From the NCBI GenBank assembly GCA_963753615.1, contig CAVWCW010000028.1, forward strand, positions 1 to 22,354: a stretch of 22,354 nucleotides of DNA. The letters are read 5' to 3'. Below, one piece after another: positions 7,210 to 15,070 of this stretch. Numbering within the stretch: the first letter of the stretch is position 1; the number at the start of each line of letters is the position of its first letter. The notes below the pieces were generated by a model. That model was not told where the DNA came from and made no database searches. It saw only the letters and a list, made by a program, of their open reading frames with translations. This stretch comes from CAVWCW01 sp963753615. Its GTDB lineage: Bacteria; Pseudomonadota; Gammaproteobacteria; Chromatiales; Chromatiaceae. Position numbers and translations under genes: made by a program.

Positions 7210-7533
7210 ATGGACGTAAGAAAACACCTAGCCGCCTATGCCCTGGCCGCCGTGGCCGGTCTCGGCCTGTCCGCCCAGGCCCTGGCCCAGGCCGATGCCG
7301 CGGAATACGAAAAGATGATACGGGCCGCCCAAGCGGCGCAGAAGACCGCTGCCGATGCCGGAGGCGAGTGGCGCGATGTCGGCAAGCTGATCAAGGCTGC
7401 CGAAGAGGCGGCGAAAACCGGCGCCTACGGCAAGGCCACCGCCCTGGCCAATAGGGCGCGCCAGGAGAGCGAACTCGGCTACAAGCAGGCGCTGGCGGAA
7501 AAGAACGCCGGCTTGCCCGACTACCTAAAGTAA
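7210..7533 (+). CDS. soxK: SoxK, SoxXA-binding protein (SAXB)
   Basis: This is a 107-aa small periplasmic protein. The ATG at 7210 is preferred: GGAG lies 7 nt upstream, whereas the in-frame ATG at 7204 leaves only 1 nt. Residues 1 to about 26 are a signal peptide (hydrophobic AAYALAAVAGLGLSAQALA). The mature part is short, charged and Ala-rich, with predicted helices (AAEYEKMIRAAQAAQKTA; EEAAKTGAYGKATALANRA) and a C-terminal YLK. Size, composition and position directly after soxA match SoxK/SAXB, which stabilises the SoxXA complex and promotes activity in purple sulfur bacteria. Assignment relies on context plus general resemblance. Confidence 0.85.
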   Translation: MDVRKHLAAYALAAVAGLGLSAQALAQADAAEYEKMIRAAQAAQKTAADAGGEWRDVGKLIKAAEEAAKTGAYGKATALANRARQESELGYKQALAEKNAGLPDYLK

Positions 7534-7574
7534 GCGAAACCAAACCTACCCGAACCTGAAAGGAGAACTACCTG

Positions 7575-8051
7575 ATGTCTACTGACGCGAAACGTCGAAT
7601 CTTTCTGCGGGGCTCCCTTGCCGCGGGTGCCGTGGGCGTAGCCGCCGGCGCCGGACTGCTGCGCCCGCAGACGGTGATGGCCGCCTGGTCAGAAGCCGCC
7701 TTCAGCGCCAAAGAAGTGCCCGGCGCCCTGAGCGCGCTGATGGGCAACGACGTCACCGAGCCCAGCGACGCGATCAATATCAAAGCCCCGGACATCGCCG
7801 AGAACGGCGCCGTGGTGCCGATCACCATCTCCACCGACATGGAGGGCATCGAGTCGATCGCCCTGATCGCCGAGAAGAACCCCTCGCCGCTGGTCGCCTC
7901 CTTCGACCTCGGCCCCGGCGCCCAGGGCTTCGTGGCCACCCGCATCAAGATGGGCAAGACCGGTGACGTGGTCGCAGTAGTCAAGGCCGGCGGCAAGCTC
8001 TACAGCGCCCGCAAGGGCGTCAAGGTCACCATCGGCGGTTGCGGCGGCTAA
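7575..8051 (+). CDS. soxY: SoxY, sulfur-carrier subunit of SoxYZ
   Basis: This 158-aa protein carries sulfur intermediates on the cysteine of its flexible C-terminus. That tail is present as GGCGG, with C156 third from the end. The N-terminus is a Tat signal peptide (KRRIFLRG, hydrophobic stretch, cut near Val-Met-Ala at about 36), so SoxY is exported folded, carrying SoxZ with it. The core is an Ig-like beta fold. An AGGAG ribosome site precedes the ATG. It lies 41 nt after soxK and 87 nt before soxZ. Confidence 0.96.
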   Translation: MSTDAKRRIFLRGSLAAGAVGVAAGAGLLRPQTVMAAWSEAAFSAKEVPGALSALMGNDVTEPSDAINIKAPDIAENGAVVPITISTDMEGIESIALIAEKNPSPLVASFDLGPGAQGFVATRIKMGKTGDVVAVVKAGGKLYSARKGVKVTIGGCGG

Positions 8052-8138
8052 CCCGCAAGCCCTAACCCATGAGCGATTGGCCGACGGGCTCGCCTGAGCG
8101 ATAACCGGCCAGCACACAGAATTTAGAGGAAAGCTAGA

Positions 8139-8456
8139 ATGGCAAAATCGAGCATCAAGATCCGTGCTAAAGAGAAAGGCGGCGTGGTAACCGTCAAGGC
8201 ACTCATGACCCACGCGATGGAAACCGGGAGCCGCAAGGACAGCAAGACCGGGGAGTTGGTTCCCGCCCACTTCATCCAGGAGGTCAACTGCAAGCACGGC
8301 GACGCCACGCTGTTCACCGCTTATTGGAGCGGCGGCGTGTCCAAGAATCCCTACCTGTCGTTCAAGGTTAGCGGCGTGGCCAAGGGTGACGAAATCACCT
8401 TGAGCTGGGCAGACAACAAGGGCGAAAGCGACTCCGCCAGCGCTGCCGTCGGCTAA
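8139..8456 (+). CDS. soxZ: SoxZ, partner subunit of the SoxYZ carrier
   Basis: This 105-aa beta-sandwich protein has no signal peptide, as expected: it is co-exported with SoxY through Tat. Family features include the start SSIKIRAK, the segment VTVKALMTHAMETGSRKD, HFIQEV, and the C-terminal half with FTAYWSGGVSKNPYLSFKV and KGDEITLSWADNKG. An AGAGGAAA ribosome site lies upstream of the ATG. It is the last gene of the operon, with an intrinsic terminator 20 nt after the stop. Confidence 0.96.
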   Translation: MAKSSIKIRAKEKGGVVTVKALMTHAMETGSRKDSKTGELVPAHFIQEVNCKHGDATLFTAYWSGGVSKNPYLSFKVSGVAKGDEITLSWADNKGESDSASAAVG

Positions 8457-8476
8457 TCACTTAGTACCAGGGGCAG

Positions 8477-8505
8477 CCCCGGCCTCAACGCGAGGTCGGG
8501 GTTTT
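8477..8505 (+). terminator. Rho-independent terminator of the soxXAKYZ operon
   Basis: A 10-bp stem CCCCGGCCTC / GAGGTCGGGG (one G-U pair), with loop AACGC, is followed by TTTTCT. It closes the plus-strand operon before the convergent tsaB gene. Confidence 0.88.
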
Positions 8506-8535
8506 CTCCCCTTCGCCGCACAACCCGAATCCCGG

Positions 8536-9222
8536 TCAGCCGCTGCGCGGCTTGTTCGCCACCTGATTCCGCAAGTACACCGGCAGCGCCTGTTCCGCAC
8601 TGACCGCCTCGCCAACGGCCAGCCCTTTAACCGCCAGTTCCGCGATATCCCGGGCATGGCACAGTTGCCTGGCGTGCACCGCCTCTACCGCCCCACCCAG
8701 GCGTTGGCGCAACAGCTCCCCATAGCTCAGCCAGCCGCTTCCGACACCCTGCCAGCCATTGCCAGGCGGCAGCTCAACCCGCTCCGGCGCGCTCACCGAC
8801 TCCCGCCCAACGAGTTGCATCAAACCATCCGTCCCAAGGGAATAGGCGGCCCAGTAGACCTCGTGCATGCGTGCGTCGAAGGCCGGCAGCACCCTTTCGG
8901 CCCCGCTCTCGCGATAGTGCCGCTGGGCCAAAGCGGCCAGCGTGGATACCGGCACCACCGGCAGCCCGGCGCCATAGGCGGCCCCCTGGGTGACGCCGGC
9001 GGCAATCCGGACCCCGGTAAAGGAACCCGGGCCGCATCCGTAGGCCAGGGCGTCGAGCCGCCCCAGCGGCAGCTCCGCGTCCGCCAGCAGGGCCTGCATC
9101 ATTTCCAAAATCAGCTCCGAATGCCCGCGCGGTTGCACGACAAAGCGGTCGCTCAGCCCGCCGTCGATGTACAGGGCCGCCGAGCAGGCTTCGCCGGAGG
9201 TGTCTATGGCCAGTATTCGCAT
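8536..9222 (-). CDS. tsaB: TsaB, tRNA threonylcarbamoyladenosine (t6A37) synthesis protein
   Basis: This 228-aa protein (formerly YeaZ) forms the TsaD-TsaB-TsaE complex that installs t6A at position 37 of ANN-decoding tRNAs in the cytoplasm. The N-terminal ASKHA fold shows MRILAIDTSGEACSAAL, RGHSE and GCGPGSFTGVRI, diagnostic of TsaB. The ATG at 9222 is chosen because the conserved start falls there and a GAGGA ribosome site precedes it; an upstream extension to 9336 is basic and not family-like. Normal length. It is convergent with the sox operon. Confidence 0.93.
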   Translation of the reverse strand: MRILAIDTSGEACSAALYIDGGLSDRFVVQPRGHSELILEMMQALLADAELPLGRLDALAYGCGPGSFTGVRIAAGVTQGAAYGAGLPVVPVSTLAALAQRHYRESGAERVLPAFDARMHEVYWAAYSLGTDGLMQLVGRESVSAPERVELPPGNGWQGVGSGWLSYGELLRQRLGGAVEAVHARQLCHARDIAELAVKGLAVGEAVSAEQALPVYLRNQVANKPRSG

Positions 9223-9659
9223 CGGTGGTTTCCTCGGGCCGTGGCGACGCAAAGCGCCACCTGCCCAGACGAGAGAAGGTTTGGACCGGCCGTCGCTGGC
9301 GGCCGTGGTCGGTATATATTTCGGGTACGTCGGCAAACCCCGGCTAGCGCTCCGGCCAGGATTGGTTCAACCTAGGAAGAGCAGTTGGGCGGTGTGTAGG
9401 GTGCGCTTGCGGGGGTTTAGGGCAAGGCGCAACGACGCGGAATAGTGAATCTCTTCCAAGGCGTTGCAACCCAGCGACCCACAGGGATATGGGAAGTGTC
9501 AGGTTCTGTCTGGAACAGGACCGAACCATACGCCGCCGCAAGCGTGCCCTACGCGCCTTAGCGTAGATCACCAAATCGGTGACGATATGGAGCGAAGGTT
9601 TGCTCGCGCACTTCAACACCTTACTGTCCAACTGGAGCGATCAACTGCTCTTTCTAGGT
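9223..9659. other. Intergenic region rich in palindromes between guaD-like gene and tsaB
   Basis: No credible gene was found. Several short frames here are basic, Arg/Ser-rich and lack ribosome sites; one on the minus strand (9344-9631) lies across the repeat element and is probably spurious. The region contains the repeat element at 9397-9551 and additional small hairpins: CTACGC/GCGTAG (9549-9554, 9561-9566) and TCACC/GGTGA (9568-9572, 9578-9582). Confidence 0.55.
9397..9551. repeat. MITE- or REP-like element with 16-bp imperfect terminal inverted repeats
   Basis: TAGGGTGCGCTTGCGG (9397-9412) is matched in inverted orientation by CCGCAAGCGTGCCCTA (9536-9551), 14 of 16 bases complementary, spanning 155 bp. 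Inside is another inverted pair, GCAACG (9429-9434) and CGTTGC (9462-9467), and a hairpin based on GGTTC/GAACC. No transposase is encoded. This nested structure is typical of small non-autonomous elements dispersed in gammaproteobacterial genomes. Copy number cannot be judged from one window. Confidence 0.55.
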
Positions 9660-10154
9660 TCAATACTCCACCCGCTCGGGCAGCTCACGCCAGATGCGAA
9701 ACGGCTCCTCCGCATCGGCCGCCGGCAGGCGCCGACAGGGTACCGCCCGCAGTTCCGGCGCCTGCTGCAGGGAGGCGGCGATGACCAGATCGTCGAACCC
9801 CGCCGCGGCGGCCAGCTCGCCGCTGGCCGCATAGTAAACCCGATCGATGCGTGCCCAGTAGATCGCGGCATAGCACATGGGGCAAGGCATGCAGCTGGCA
9901 TACAGAAGCGCCCCGTCGAGACGGAAGTCACCGACCCGCCGGCAGGCAGCGCGAATTGCGACCACCTCCGCATGGGCGGTTGGATCCAGGGCGCTGGTGA
10001 CCCCGTTGCATCCCTGACCGATGACCTCGCCGTCGCGCACCACCAGCGCCCCGAAGGGACCGCCACGGCCGCTGCGCGCCGAGTCCGCCGCCAAGTGCAG
10101 CGCCTGTTGGATAAACCGCAGGTGGCTCTCGCCTTCGCCTGTCTCTGACTGCAT
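9660..10154 (-). CDS. Guanine deaminase-like nucleoside deaminase (CDA fold)
   Basis: This is a 164-aa zinc-dependent deaminase. The zinc and catalytic residues are H61-A-E63 in DPTAHAEVVAIR and the PCxxC motif with C91 and C94. The wording around them (GRGGPFGALVV, DPTAHAEV, CPMCYAAIYWARIDRVYYA) and the C-terminal aromatic Tyr are closer to bacterial guanine deaminase GuaD than to tRNA adenosine deaminase TadA, so conversion of guanine to xanthine in purine salvage is the preferred function. The start at 10154 is chosen because it leaves a 14-nt gap to the upstream gene, whereas the longer frame to 10223 would overlap it by 55 nt. Confidence 0.8.
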   Translation of the reverse strand: MQSETGEGESHLRFIQQALHLAADSARSGRGGPFGALVVRDGEVIGQGCNGVTSALDPTAHAEVVAIRAACRRVGDFRLDGALLYASCMPCPMCYAAIYWARIDRVYYAASGELAAAAGFDDLVIAASLQQAPELRAVPCRRLPAADAEEPFRIWRELPERVEY

Positions 10155-10168
10155 CGCCACCCCGCCGG

Positions 10169-10933
10169 TCAGCGCGAAAAATAGTCCAGAATCAGCAGCA
10201 GGGCGAAGAGCGCCATCACCCACCGCAACAAGCTGCGGTAATGGGCCTCGCTGATATGGGTTCGCGCCCGCATTCCCAACCAGAGACCCGCCGCTGCCGC
10301 AGCGACGGCCGGCAGCAAAGACAACAGCAGGTCCGCACCAAGCATACCTACAGCGCCGAACATCGCCGCCTGGGACAGCTTACCCGCCAGAAAGCAAAGA
10401 TTGAACACCTGCACCATAGCGGTGGCGACCAGCCCCAACTCGAGGGCCCAGATAATGAGCACCGGCACCATGACATTGACGGTGCCGGCCAACACCCCGG
10501 CCACCAATCCGAAAAACCCCATCGCCAGATGGGGCGAGCCGGGCAGCGCGGGCACCCCCAGACCGCCCGGGCGCTGCAGGTAGAGGTAGAGCAGGATCAC
10601 CGCCGCCAACAATAGCTTGAACGGCTCCGGATCCAGCCGGATCAACAACTGGGTGCCGATCAGGCTGCCCACCACCGCGTACGCCGCCAGCGGCCAGTAG
10701 CGGCCGATGCTCTGGCTCCAGTTGCCGCCGCGGAGGATGCTCAGAACATTGATCACTATGGTGGGGAACAGGGTGACGATAATCGCGCTGCGCATGTCCA
10801 CCATGAGCGCCAACAGGGCAGTCGCCAGGACCGAAAAGCCGAGCCCGAGGGCGCCGTGCGCCAGTCCTCCGAGCAGCATTATGGCCATGATCCAGACTTG
10901 GTGGGCCTCGACAAAGGCAAGCGACTCGTTCAT
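10169..10933 (-). CDS. TauE/SafE family membrane exporter (sulfite exporter-like)
   Basis: This 254-aa integral membrane protein has about eight hydrophobic helices and almost no soluble parts. The first helix pair carries the family signature GGLAHGALGLGFSVLAT, repeated in weaker form in the second half (FFGLVAGVLAGTVNVMVPVLI), the internal duplication typical of TauE/SafE. Family members export sulfite, sulfoacetate or other organosulfonates; the substrate here is not readable from the sequence. The location about 2 kb from a Sox locus makes a sulfur anion plausible but it is not in that operon. An AGGGGGC ribosome site lies about 10 nt before the ATG. Confidence 0.85.
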   Translation of the reverse strand: MNESLAFVEAHQVWIMAIMLLGGLAHGALGLGFSVLATALLALMVDMRSAIIVTLFPTIVINVLSILRGGNWSQSIGRYWPLAAYAVVGSLIGTQLLIRLDPEPFKLLLAAVILLYLYLQRPGGLGVPALPGSPHLAMGFFGLVAGVLAGTVNVMVPVLIIWALELGLVATAMVQVFNLCFLAGKLSQAAMFGAVGMLGADLLLSLLPAVAAAAAGLWLGMRARTHISEAHYRSLLRWVMALFALLLILDYFSR

Positions 10934-11099
10934 CCGATGACTGCCCCCTTGACCCGCGAAGGCGACAGGCGCGGCGAGCGTTCCAAGCGTCCAGGATGCC
11001 TCGGCGCAACATCGAGCGCCCGCTGCACCGACCCGACCCGCGATGGCCTTTCTGCCTTCGGCCCCTGTGCCGCCGCGGCTGCAAATGCCGGGTACCGTT

Positions 11100-11981
11100 T
11101 CATCGACCGCGGGGCGGCAGCTGCAGCGGCCTCGGGGGCCGCCGCTCCAGATGGTCCTGCACTTGCCGAAACAGGCGCTTTACCCGGCCCGGTTCGGCCG
11201 CGGGGCCCAGGTAACCGCGCAGGAAGCGGTAGCGGTCGTAGAGACTCAAATAGCCGAGCCCCAGCCGAGCCAGGCAGGAGAGGTCTACCACCGCGCCCCG
11301 GTGACGCCGAAGGCGGCGCTGGAAGGCGCGTGGGCAGTCGATCCAGACCGGGCTAAAACCCTGCTCGTCCTCACGGATAAGGATATTGCGCCACTTTAGG
11401 TCATGGTGGAAAAAGCCCGCCCGATGGGCCCGGCGCAGCTGCTCCAACAGGCGCCCGGAAATTTCGCGATAGACCCGCCGCCGCTCCGGTTCCGCCAGCC
11501 AATACCAATGCTCGCGTGCAAACTGCTCCAGGGTCCGGCTGCGCGGGATACCGCGGGTCACCACGCAGGCCGCCCGCAGCAGGCCGAAATGGCGTACCTC
11601 CCCAAGGGCGAGCACTTCCAGGCTGGGGATGCCGAGAGCACGCAGGCGGGCGAAGCCGAAGGCCTCCACCACCGCCTTGGACGGCCGCATCCAGAACTCC
11701 AGCAGCTTACGTGGGGCATAGACATAGCGTTTAAAGTAGACGCTCTCGCCTTCGCCCAGGGGGATGCGGAAACAGCGGGTGGAGGGCGAGCGCGACACCA
11801 GCTCGCCCCGGCTCAGGGCGACCCAGCCAGGGTCCTCGCCGATGCCCAGATCTCCCAAGCGCTCGCGCCAAGCCGCCTGGACCCGCAGGCGCCGGCCCTG
11901 GAACACCAGCATGCGCCGCTGAGGGGCGATTTCTCGGGCTGCTTGCACTTCCGCCTCGGGTTCTGCTCTGTTCAAATTCAA
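11100..11981 (-). CDS. Lipopolysaccharide kinase, InaA/WaaP family
   Basis: This is a 293-aa kinase-fold protein of the group that phosphorylates LPS core heptose or Kdo at the inner membrane. The ATP lysine is probably K84 (VYFKRYVY). The catalytic loop is F-H-H193-D194-L-K-W-R-N, and the metal-binding aspartate is D215 in VWIDCPRA, the usual family substitute for DFG. The start is uncertain. The open frame begins right after the hrpB stop and no ATG is available near it, so TTG at 11981 is used, with GGATGGG upstream. The first in-frame ATG, at 11912, would remove 23 residues and lacks a ribosome site. It follows hrpB by 15 nt, so both are probably co-transcribed. The exact sugar target is unknown. 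Confidence 0.82.
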   Translation of the reverse strand: MNLNRAEPEAEVQAAREIAPQRRMLVFQGRRLRVQAAWRERLGDLGIGEDPGWVALSRGELVSRSPSTRCFRIPLGEGESVYFKRYVYAPRKLLEFWMRPSKAVVEAFGFARLRALGIPSLEVLALGEVRHFGLLRAACVVTRGIPRSRTLEQFAREHWYWLAEPERRRVYREISGRLLEQLRRAHRAGFFHHDLKWRNILIREDEQGFSPVWIDCPRAFQRRLRRHRGAVVDLSCLARLGLGYLSLYDRYRFLRGYLGPAAEPGRVKRLFRQVQDHLERRPPRPLQLPPRGR

Positions 11982-11996
11982 CCCATCCGATCCGGC

Positions 11997-14534
11997 TCAA
12001 CGCCGCGGCTTGGCCCGTGCCGTGGGCGCTGCTTTCCAGGGATCATCCGGCCAGTGGTGCTTCGGATAGCGGCCCTTGAGTTCCTTTTTCACCTCAGTAT
12101 AGGTGCGCTCCCAGAAGCCACGCAGGTCCTGGGTGACCTGGATCGGGCGCTGGGCCGGCGACAGCAAGTGAAGCACCACCGCCACCCGACCGGCGCCGAT
12201 ACGCGGGGTCTCCGCCTGGCCGAACATTTCCTGCACCCGCACCGCCAACACCGGTGCCCCCTCGCCAGAGTAGTCCAGCCGCTTGCGGCTGCCGCTGGGC
12301 ACCCGCAAATGGGTCGGGGCGAGTTCCTCCAAGCGGCGTTGCTGGCGCCAGTCCATACGCTGACGCAGGATTTCGGCCAGGTCAAGGCGCTCCAGGTCGC
12401 TGCGCCGCCGGATGTCGCCGAGGAAGGGGCCGAGCCAATTGTCGAGGTCCGCCAGCAGCTGTGTGTCCTGCGTTTGCGGCCAGTTCTCCTCCGGCTCCAG
12501 GGCGGCGGCAAAGGCGATCCGGGCCCGCAAGTCCCTGGCCTGCGGGCTCCAGGGAAGGCAGTCCAGGCCCAGGGAGCGAATGACCTCCAGCAGCACTCCA
12601 CGCACCCGCTGCGGGTCCGGCCCGGGCAGCGGCTCGGCCCTCAGCAGCAGGGCCCCCAGGCGTTCCTCGCGGCGGGCCGCCACCAGTTCCCGCTCCGAGT
12701 CCCAGAATATCCGCTCAGAAACCTCGATATGCGATCCCAGCAGCGCCCGCAGCTCGGACTCGGCCAGGGCCGACGCCAGGTGGATTCGGCCCTGGGTCTG
12801 CCCCGCATCCAGTGCGGCCGCCACCAGGTACTCGGCGGCATTCAAGCCATCCTGCTCCGGCAGGCTCGCGGCACGGCCGGAGGCCAGTAGATAGCCGCTG
12901 CCAGCGCCGCCGCGTCGCTTGGCGATGCGGTCCGGATAGGCCAGGGCCAACAGGGCTCCGGGAGACCAATCTGCCGAGTTCGTCCCCGTTGTCTCCCCCA
13001 GGTTGCGCAGCCACTGGCGGCCAATGCGGTCCAAACGGCGGCAGGCGGCGGTGGAGCCGCCGCTGCCGCGCAGCACGGCGTCTCCGCCCCGGCGCCAATG
13101 TGCAAGCAGGCGCAGACGGTCTTCGATATCGCAACTGCGCTCACCCCTGGGGCCGACCCGGATCGGGTCGCGCTCGTTGAGCAGTGCAGCCAGGTCGCTG
13201 GCCAGCCGGGCTTGCCCTTGTTCCTGGGCCTGCAGCAGCATGTGGGCCAGCCGCGGGTGCAGCGGCAGCCGGGCCATGCGCTCGCCGCCAGGGGTGATCC
13301 GGCCCTTGGCGTCCACAGCATCCAGGCCCTGCAACAAGCTCCGCGCCTGAGCATAGGCGCCCGCGGGCGGTGGGTCGAGCCAGCTCAGGCGACTCGGGTC
13401 GGGCTCACCCCAACGCGCCAGTTCCAGGGCCAACGGGGCCAGATCGGCGTGCAGAATCTCGGGATCATCATGGGACCGCAGGGCCTGCTGCGTGGCTTGG
13501 TCCCAGAGCCGATAGCAATGACCGGGGCCGAGGCGACCGGCGCGACCGGCGCGCTGATCGGCAGACGCCCGGGACACCCGCAGGGTAACGAGCCGGCCCA
13601 GGCCGCTGTTGGGGTCGAAGCGCGGCATACGGCCCCAGCCACTGTCCACCACGGTGTCGATGCCCTCGATGGTGAGACTGGTCTCGGCAATGGAAGTGGC
13701 GAGCACCAGACGCCGGCGCCCGCCGGGATCCGGCCGGATCGCCTGCTGCTGGGCGTCGAAGCCGAGATCGCCGTACAGCGGGCAGATCAGCAGCCCCTGA
13801 TCCGCTGCCAAGCCCTCCAGACGTGCCGCGAGACGGCGGATCTCGCCACCGCCGGGGAGAAACACCAGAATATCGCCCCTGCGCTCGCGCAGGGCCCGGC
13901 CGATGCCCTGCAGACAGACTTCCACCGGCCCGACTTCGGCTGCCAGCCTGGGTAAGTATTCGACCTCCACCGGGTGGCTGCGGCCCAGGCTCTCGATGCG
14001 GGGGGCGGCATCCAAAAATCGGCTCAGGGGCTCTCCGGCCAGGGTCGCGGACATCGCCAGCAGGCGCAGATCGGGGCGCACCGAGCGCCGCACATCCAGG
14101 GCGAGGGTCAGCGCCAGGTCGCTGTGCAGGCTGCGCTCGTGGATTTCGTCGAAGACGATAAGCCCGACCCCGTCCAGCATTGGGTCCTGCTGGATACGGC
14201 GGGTGAGAATCCCCTCGGTGATGACCTCGATGCGGGTCCGCGCCGAGACCCGGTTGTCGAGGCGCACCCGGTAGCCCACCCGCTCGCCCACCGGCTCGCC
14301 CAGCAGTTGCGCCATATAGCCGGCGGCGCCGCGGGCGGCCAGGCGCCGCGGCTCGAGCATCAGGATGCGTTGCCCGGCGAGCCAGGGGCGATCCAGCAGC
14401 AACAGGGGAATCAGTGTGGTCTTGCCGGAGCCGGTCGGGGCACTGAGCACCGCCGAGCCATGTTCGTCCAGGGCCTGCAGCAATTCCGGCAGCGCCTGCC
14501 GGACCGGCAACTCCGGCAGCGCGCGGCCAGTCAT
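11997..14534 (-). CDS. hrpB: ATP-dependent RNA helicase HrpB
   Basis: This 845-aa DEAH-type helicase has Walker A APTGSGKTT (32-40), motif Ia EPRRLAARGAA (60-70), DEIH box (128-131), SAT (motif III), then the second RecA domain with ATSIAETSLTIEGI and QRAGRAGR. The HrpB-specific C-terminal half follows (LAYPDRIAKRRGG, the LPWSPQARDLRAR region, and a terminal PKHHWPDDPWKA). HrpB's cellular RNA substrate is poorly defined in most bacteria. The ATG directly follows the stop of the upstream gene (TGAATG), indicating translational coupling. Full length and intact. Confidence 0.96.
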   Translation of the reverse strand: MTGRALPELPVRQALPELLQALDEHGSAVLSAPTGSGKTTLIPLLLLDRPWLAGQRILMLEPRRLAARGAAGYMAQLLGEPVGERVGYRVRLDNRVSARTRIEVITEGILTRRIQQDPMLDGVGLIVFDEIHERSLHSDLALTLALDVRRSVRPDLRLLAMSATLAGEPLSRFLDAAPRIESLGRSHPVEVEYLPRLAAEVGPVEVCLQGIGRALRERRGDILVFLPGGGEIRRLAARLEGLAADQGLLICPLYGDLGFDAQQQAIRPDPGGRRRLVLATSIAETSLTIEGIDTVVDSGWGRMPRFDPNSGLGRLVTLRVSRASADQRAGRAGRLGPGHCYRLWDQATQQALRSHDDPEILHADLAPLALELARWGEPDPSRLSWLDPPPAGAYAQARSLLQGLDAVDAKGRITPGGERMARLPLHPRLAHMLLQAQEQGQARLASDLAALLNERDPIRVGPRGERSCDIEDRLRLLAHWRRGGDAVLRGSGGSTAACRRLDRIGRQWLRNLGETTGTNSADWSPGALLALAYPDRIAKRRGGAGSGYLLASGRAASLPEQDGLNAAEYLVAAALDAGQTQGRIHLASALAESELRALLGSHIEVSERIFWDSERELVAARREERLGALLLRAEPLPGPDPQRVRGVLLEVIRSLGLDCLPWSPQARDLRARIAFAAALEPEENWPQTQDTQLLADLDNWLGPFLGDIRRRSDLERLDLAEILRQRMDWRQQRRLEELAPTHLRVPSGSRKRLDYSGEGAPVLAVRVQEMFGQAETPRIGAGRVAVVLHLLSPAQRPIQVTQDLRGFWERTYTEVKKELKGRYPKHHWPDDPWKAAPTARAKPRR

Positions 14535-15032
14535 TCAGCGTCCGGGCTTGGCGACCCCGAACTCGGCCTCCGGGTGATGCTCCAGGACCATGCGTTTGGT
14601 GGCTTCCACCTCGGAGCGCGGCAAATCCACCAGCAGCAGGATCTCGCCGTTCTCGATCGCCTGTTCGTATTTGTCCAGGCTGTGGTTCGGCTCGTGGCTT
14701 GACATCAAGGCGGAAACAAGAGCCCCAAAGGCGGCCCCAAGGACAGCCGCGATCCACAATGTGCCAGTGCCCAATCCGTGGTCGGTGGGGGGGAACTTGA
14801 CAATCAACAGGCCGCCCAAGAACCCGGCCACGGCCCCCAGCCCCAGCCCCCATTCCAGCCCGTGCAGAATCTCGGTCTTCTGCAGGACGCCGGCCTCCGG
14901 CAAATCACCCAGGGGCTGCTCCAGACTGGCGACCACGTGGAGGTGGCGCTCCGGCACGCCGGCGTTCTCCAGTTCCGCTACCACCGCTCGACAACTGTCG
15001 ATGTTCGGCAACAGAAAGAAAAGCTTGCGCAT
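14535..15032 (-). CDS. Two-helix inner-membrane protein, DUF1269-like, unknown function
   Basis: This is a 165-aa protein. An N-terminal alpha/beta segment (MRKLFFLLPNIDSCRAVVAELENAG) resembles a small ferredoxin-like or regulatory fold. It is followed by two Gly-rich hydrophobic helices, 62-80 (GLGLGAVAGFLGGLLIV) and 90-110. A C-terminal segment, EILLLVDLPRSEVEATKRMV, precedes HHPEAEFG. This arrangement is seen in DUF1269-type membrane proteins, many of uncharacterised function; glycine zippers suggest helix packing or oligomerisation. Its stop touches the hrpB start and it lies 38 nt after galU, so it sits within a galU-to-hrpB transcription unit. No function is proposed. Confidence 0.7.
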   Translation of the reverse strand: MRKLFFLLPNIDSCRAVVAELENAGVPERHLHVVASLEQPLGDLPEAGVLQKTEILHGLEWGLGLGAVAGFLGGLLIVKFPPTDHGLGTGTLWIAAVLGAAFGALVSALMSSHEPNHSLDKYEQAIENGEILLLVDLPRSEVEATKRMVLEHHPEAEFGVAKPGR

Positions 15033-15070
15033 AGTTTTCGCCCCCCTTCAGTGTCCGCCCGGACCAGGCG

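Noticed and set aside
8052..8138. Short direct repeat TGAGCGAT twice between soxY and soxZ
   Set aside because: Only 8 bp are shared at a 25-bp offset and nothing else is conserved; no function can be supported.
11403..12890. 495-codon plus-strand open frame
   Set aside because: It lies antisense to the LPS kinase gene and hrpB, both strongly supported, and has no recognisable domain; frames like this are common opposite GC-rich genes.
13098..14702. Additional long plus-strand frames opposite hrpB and the membrane protein gene
   Set aside because: Composition is Gln/Gly/Ala/Arg-rich without domains, and they are fully covered by real genes on the other strand.
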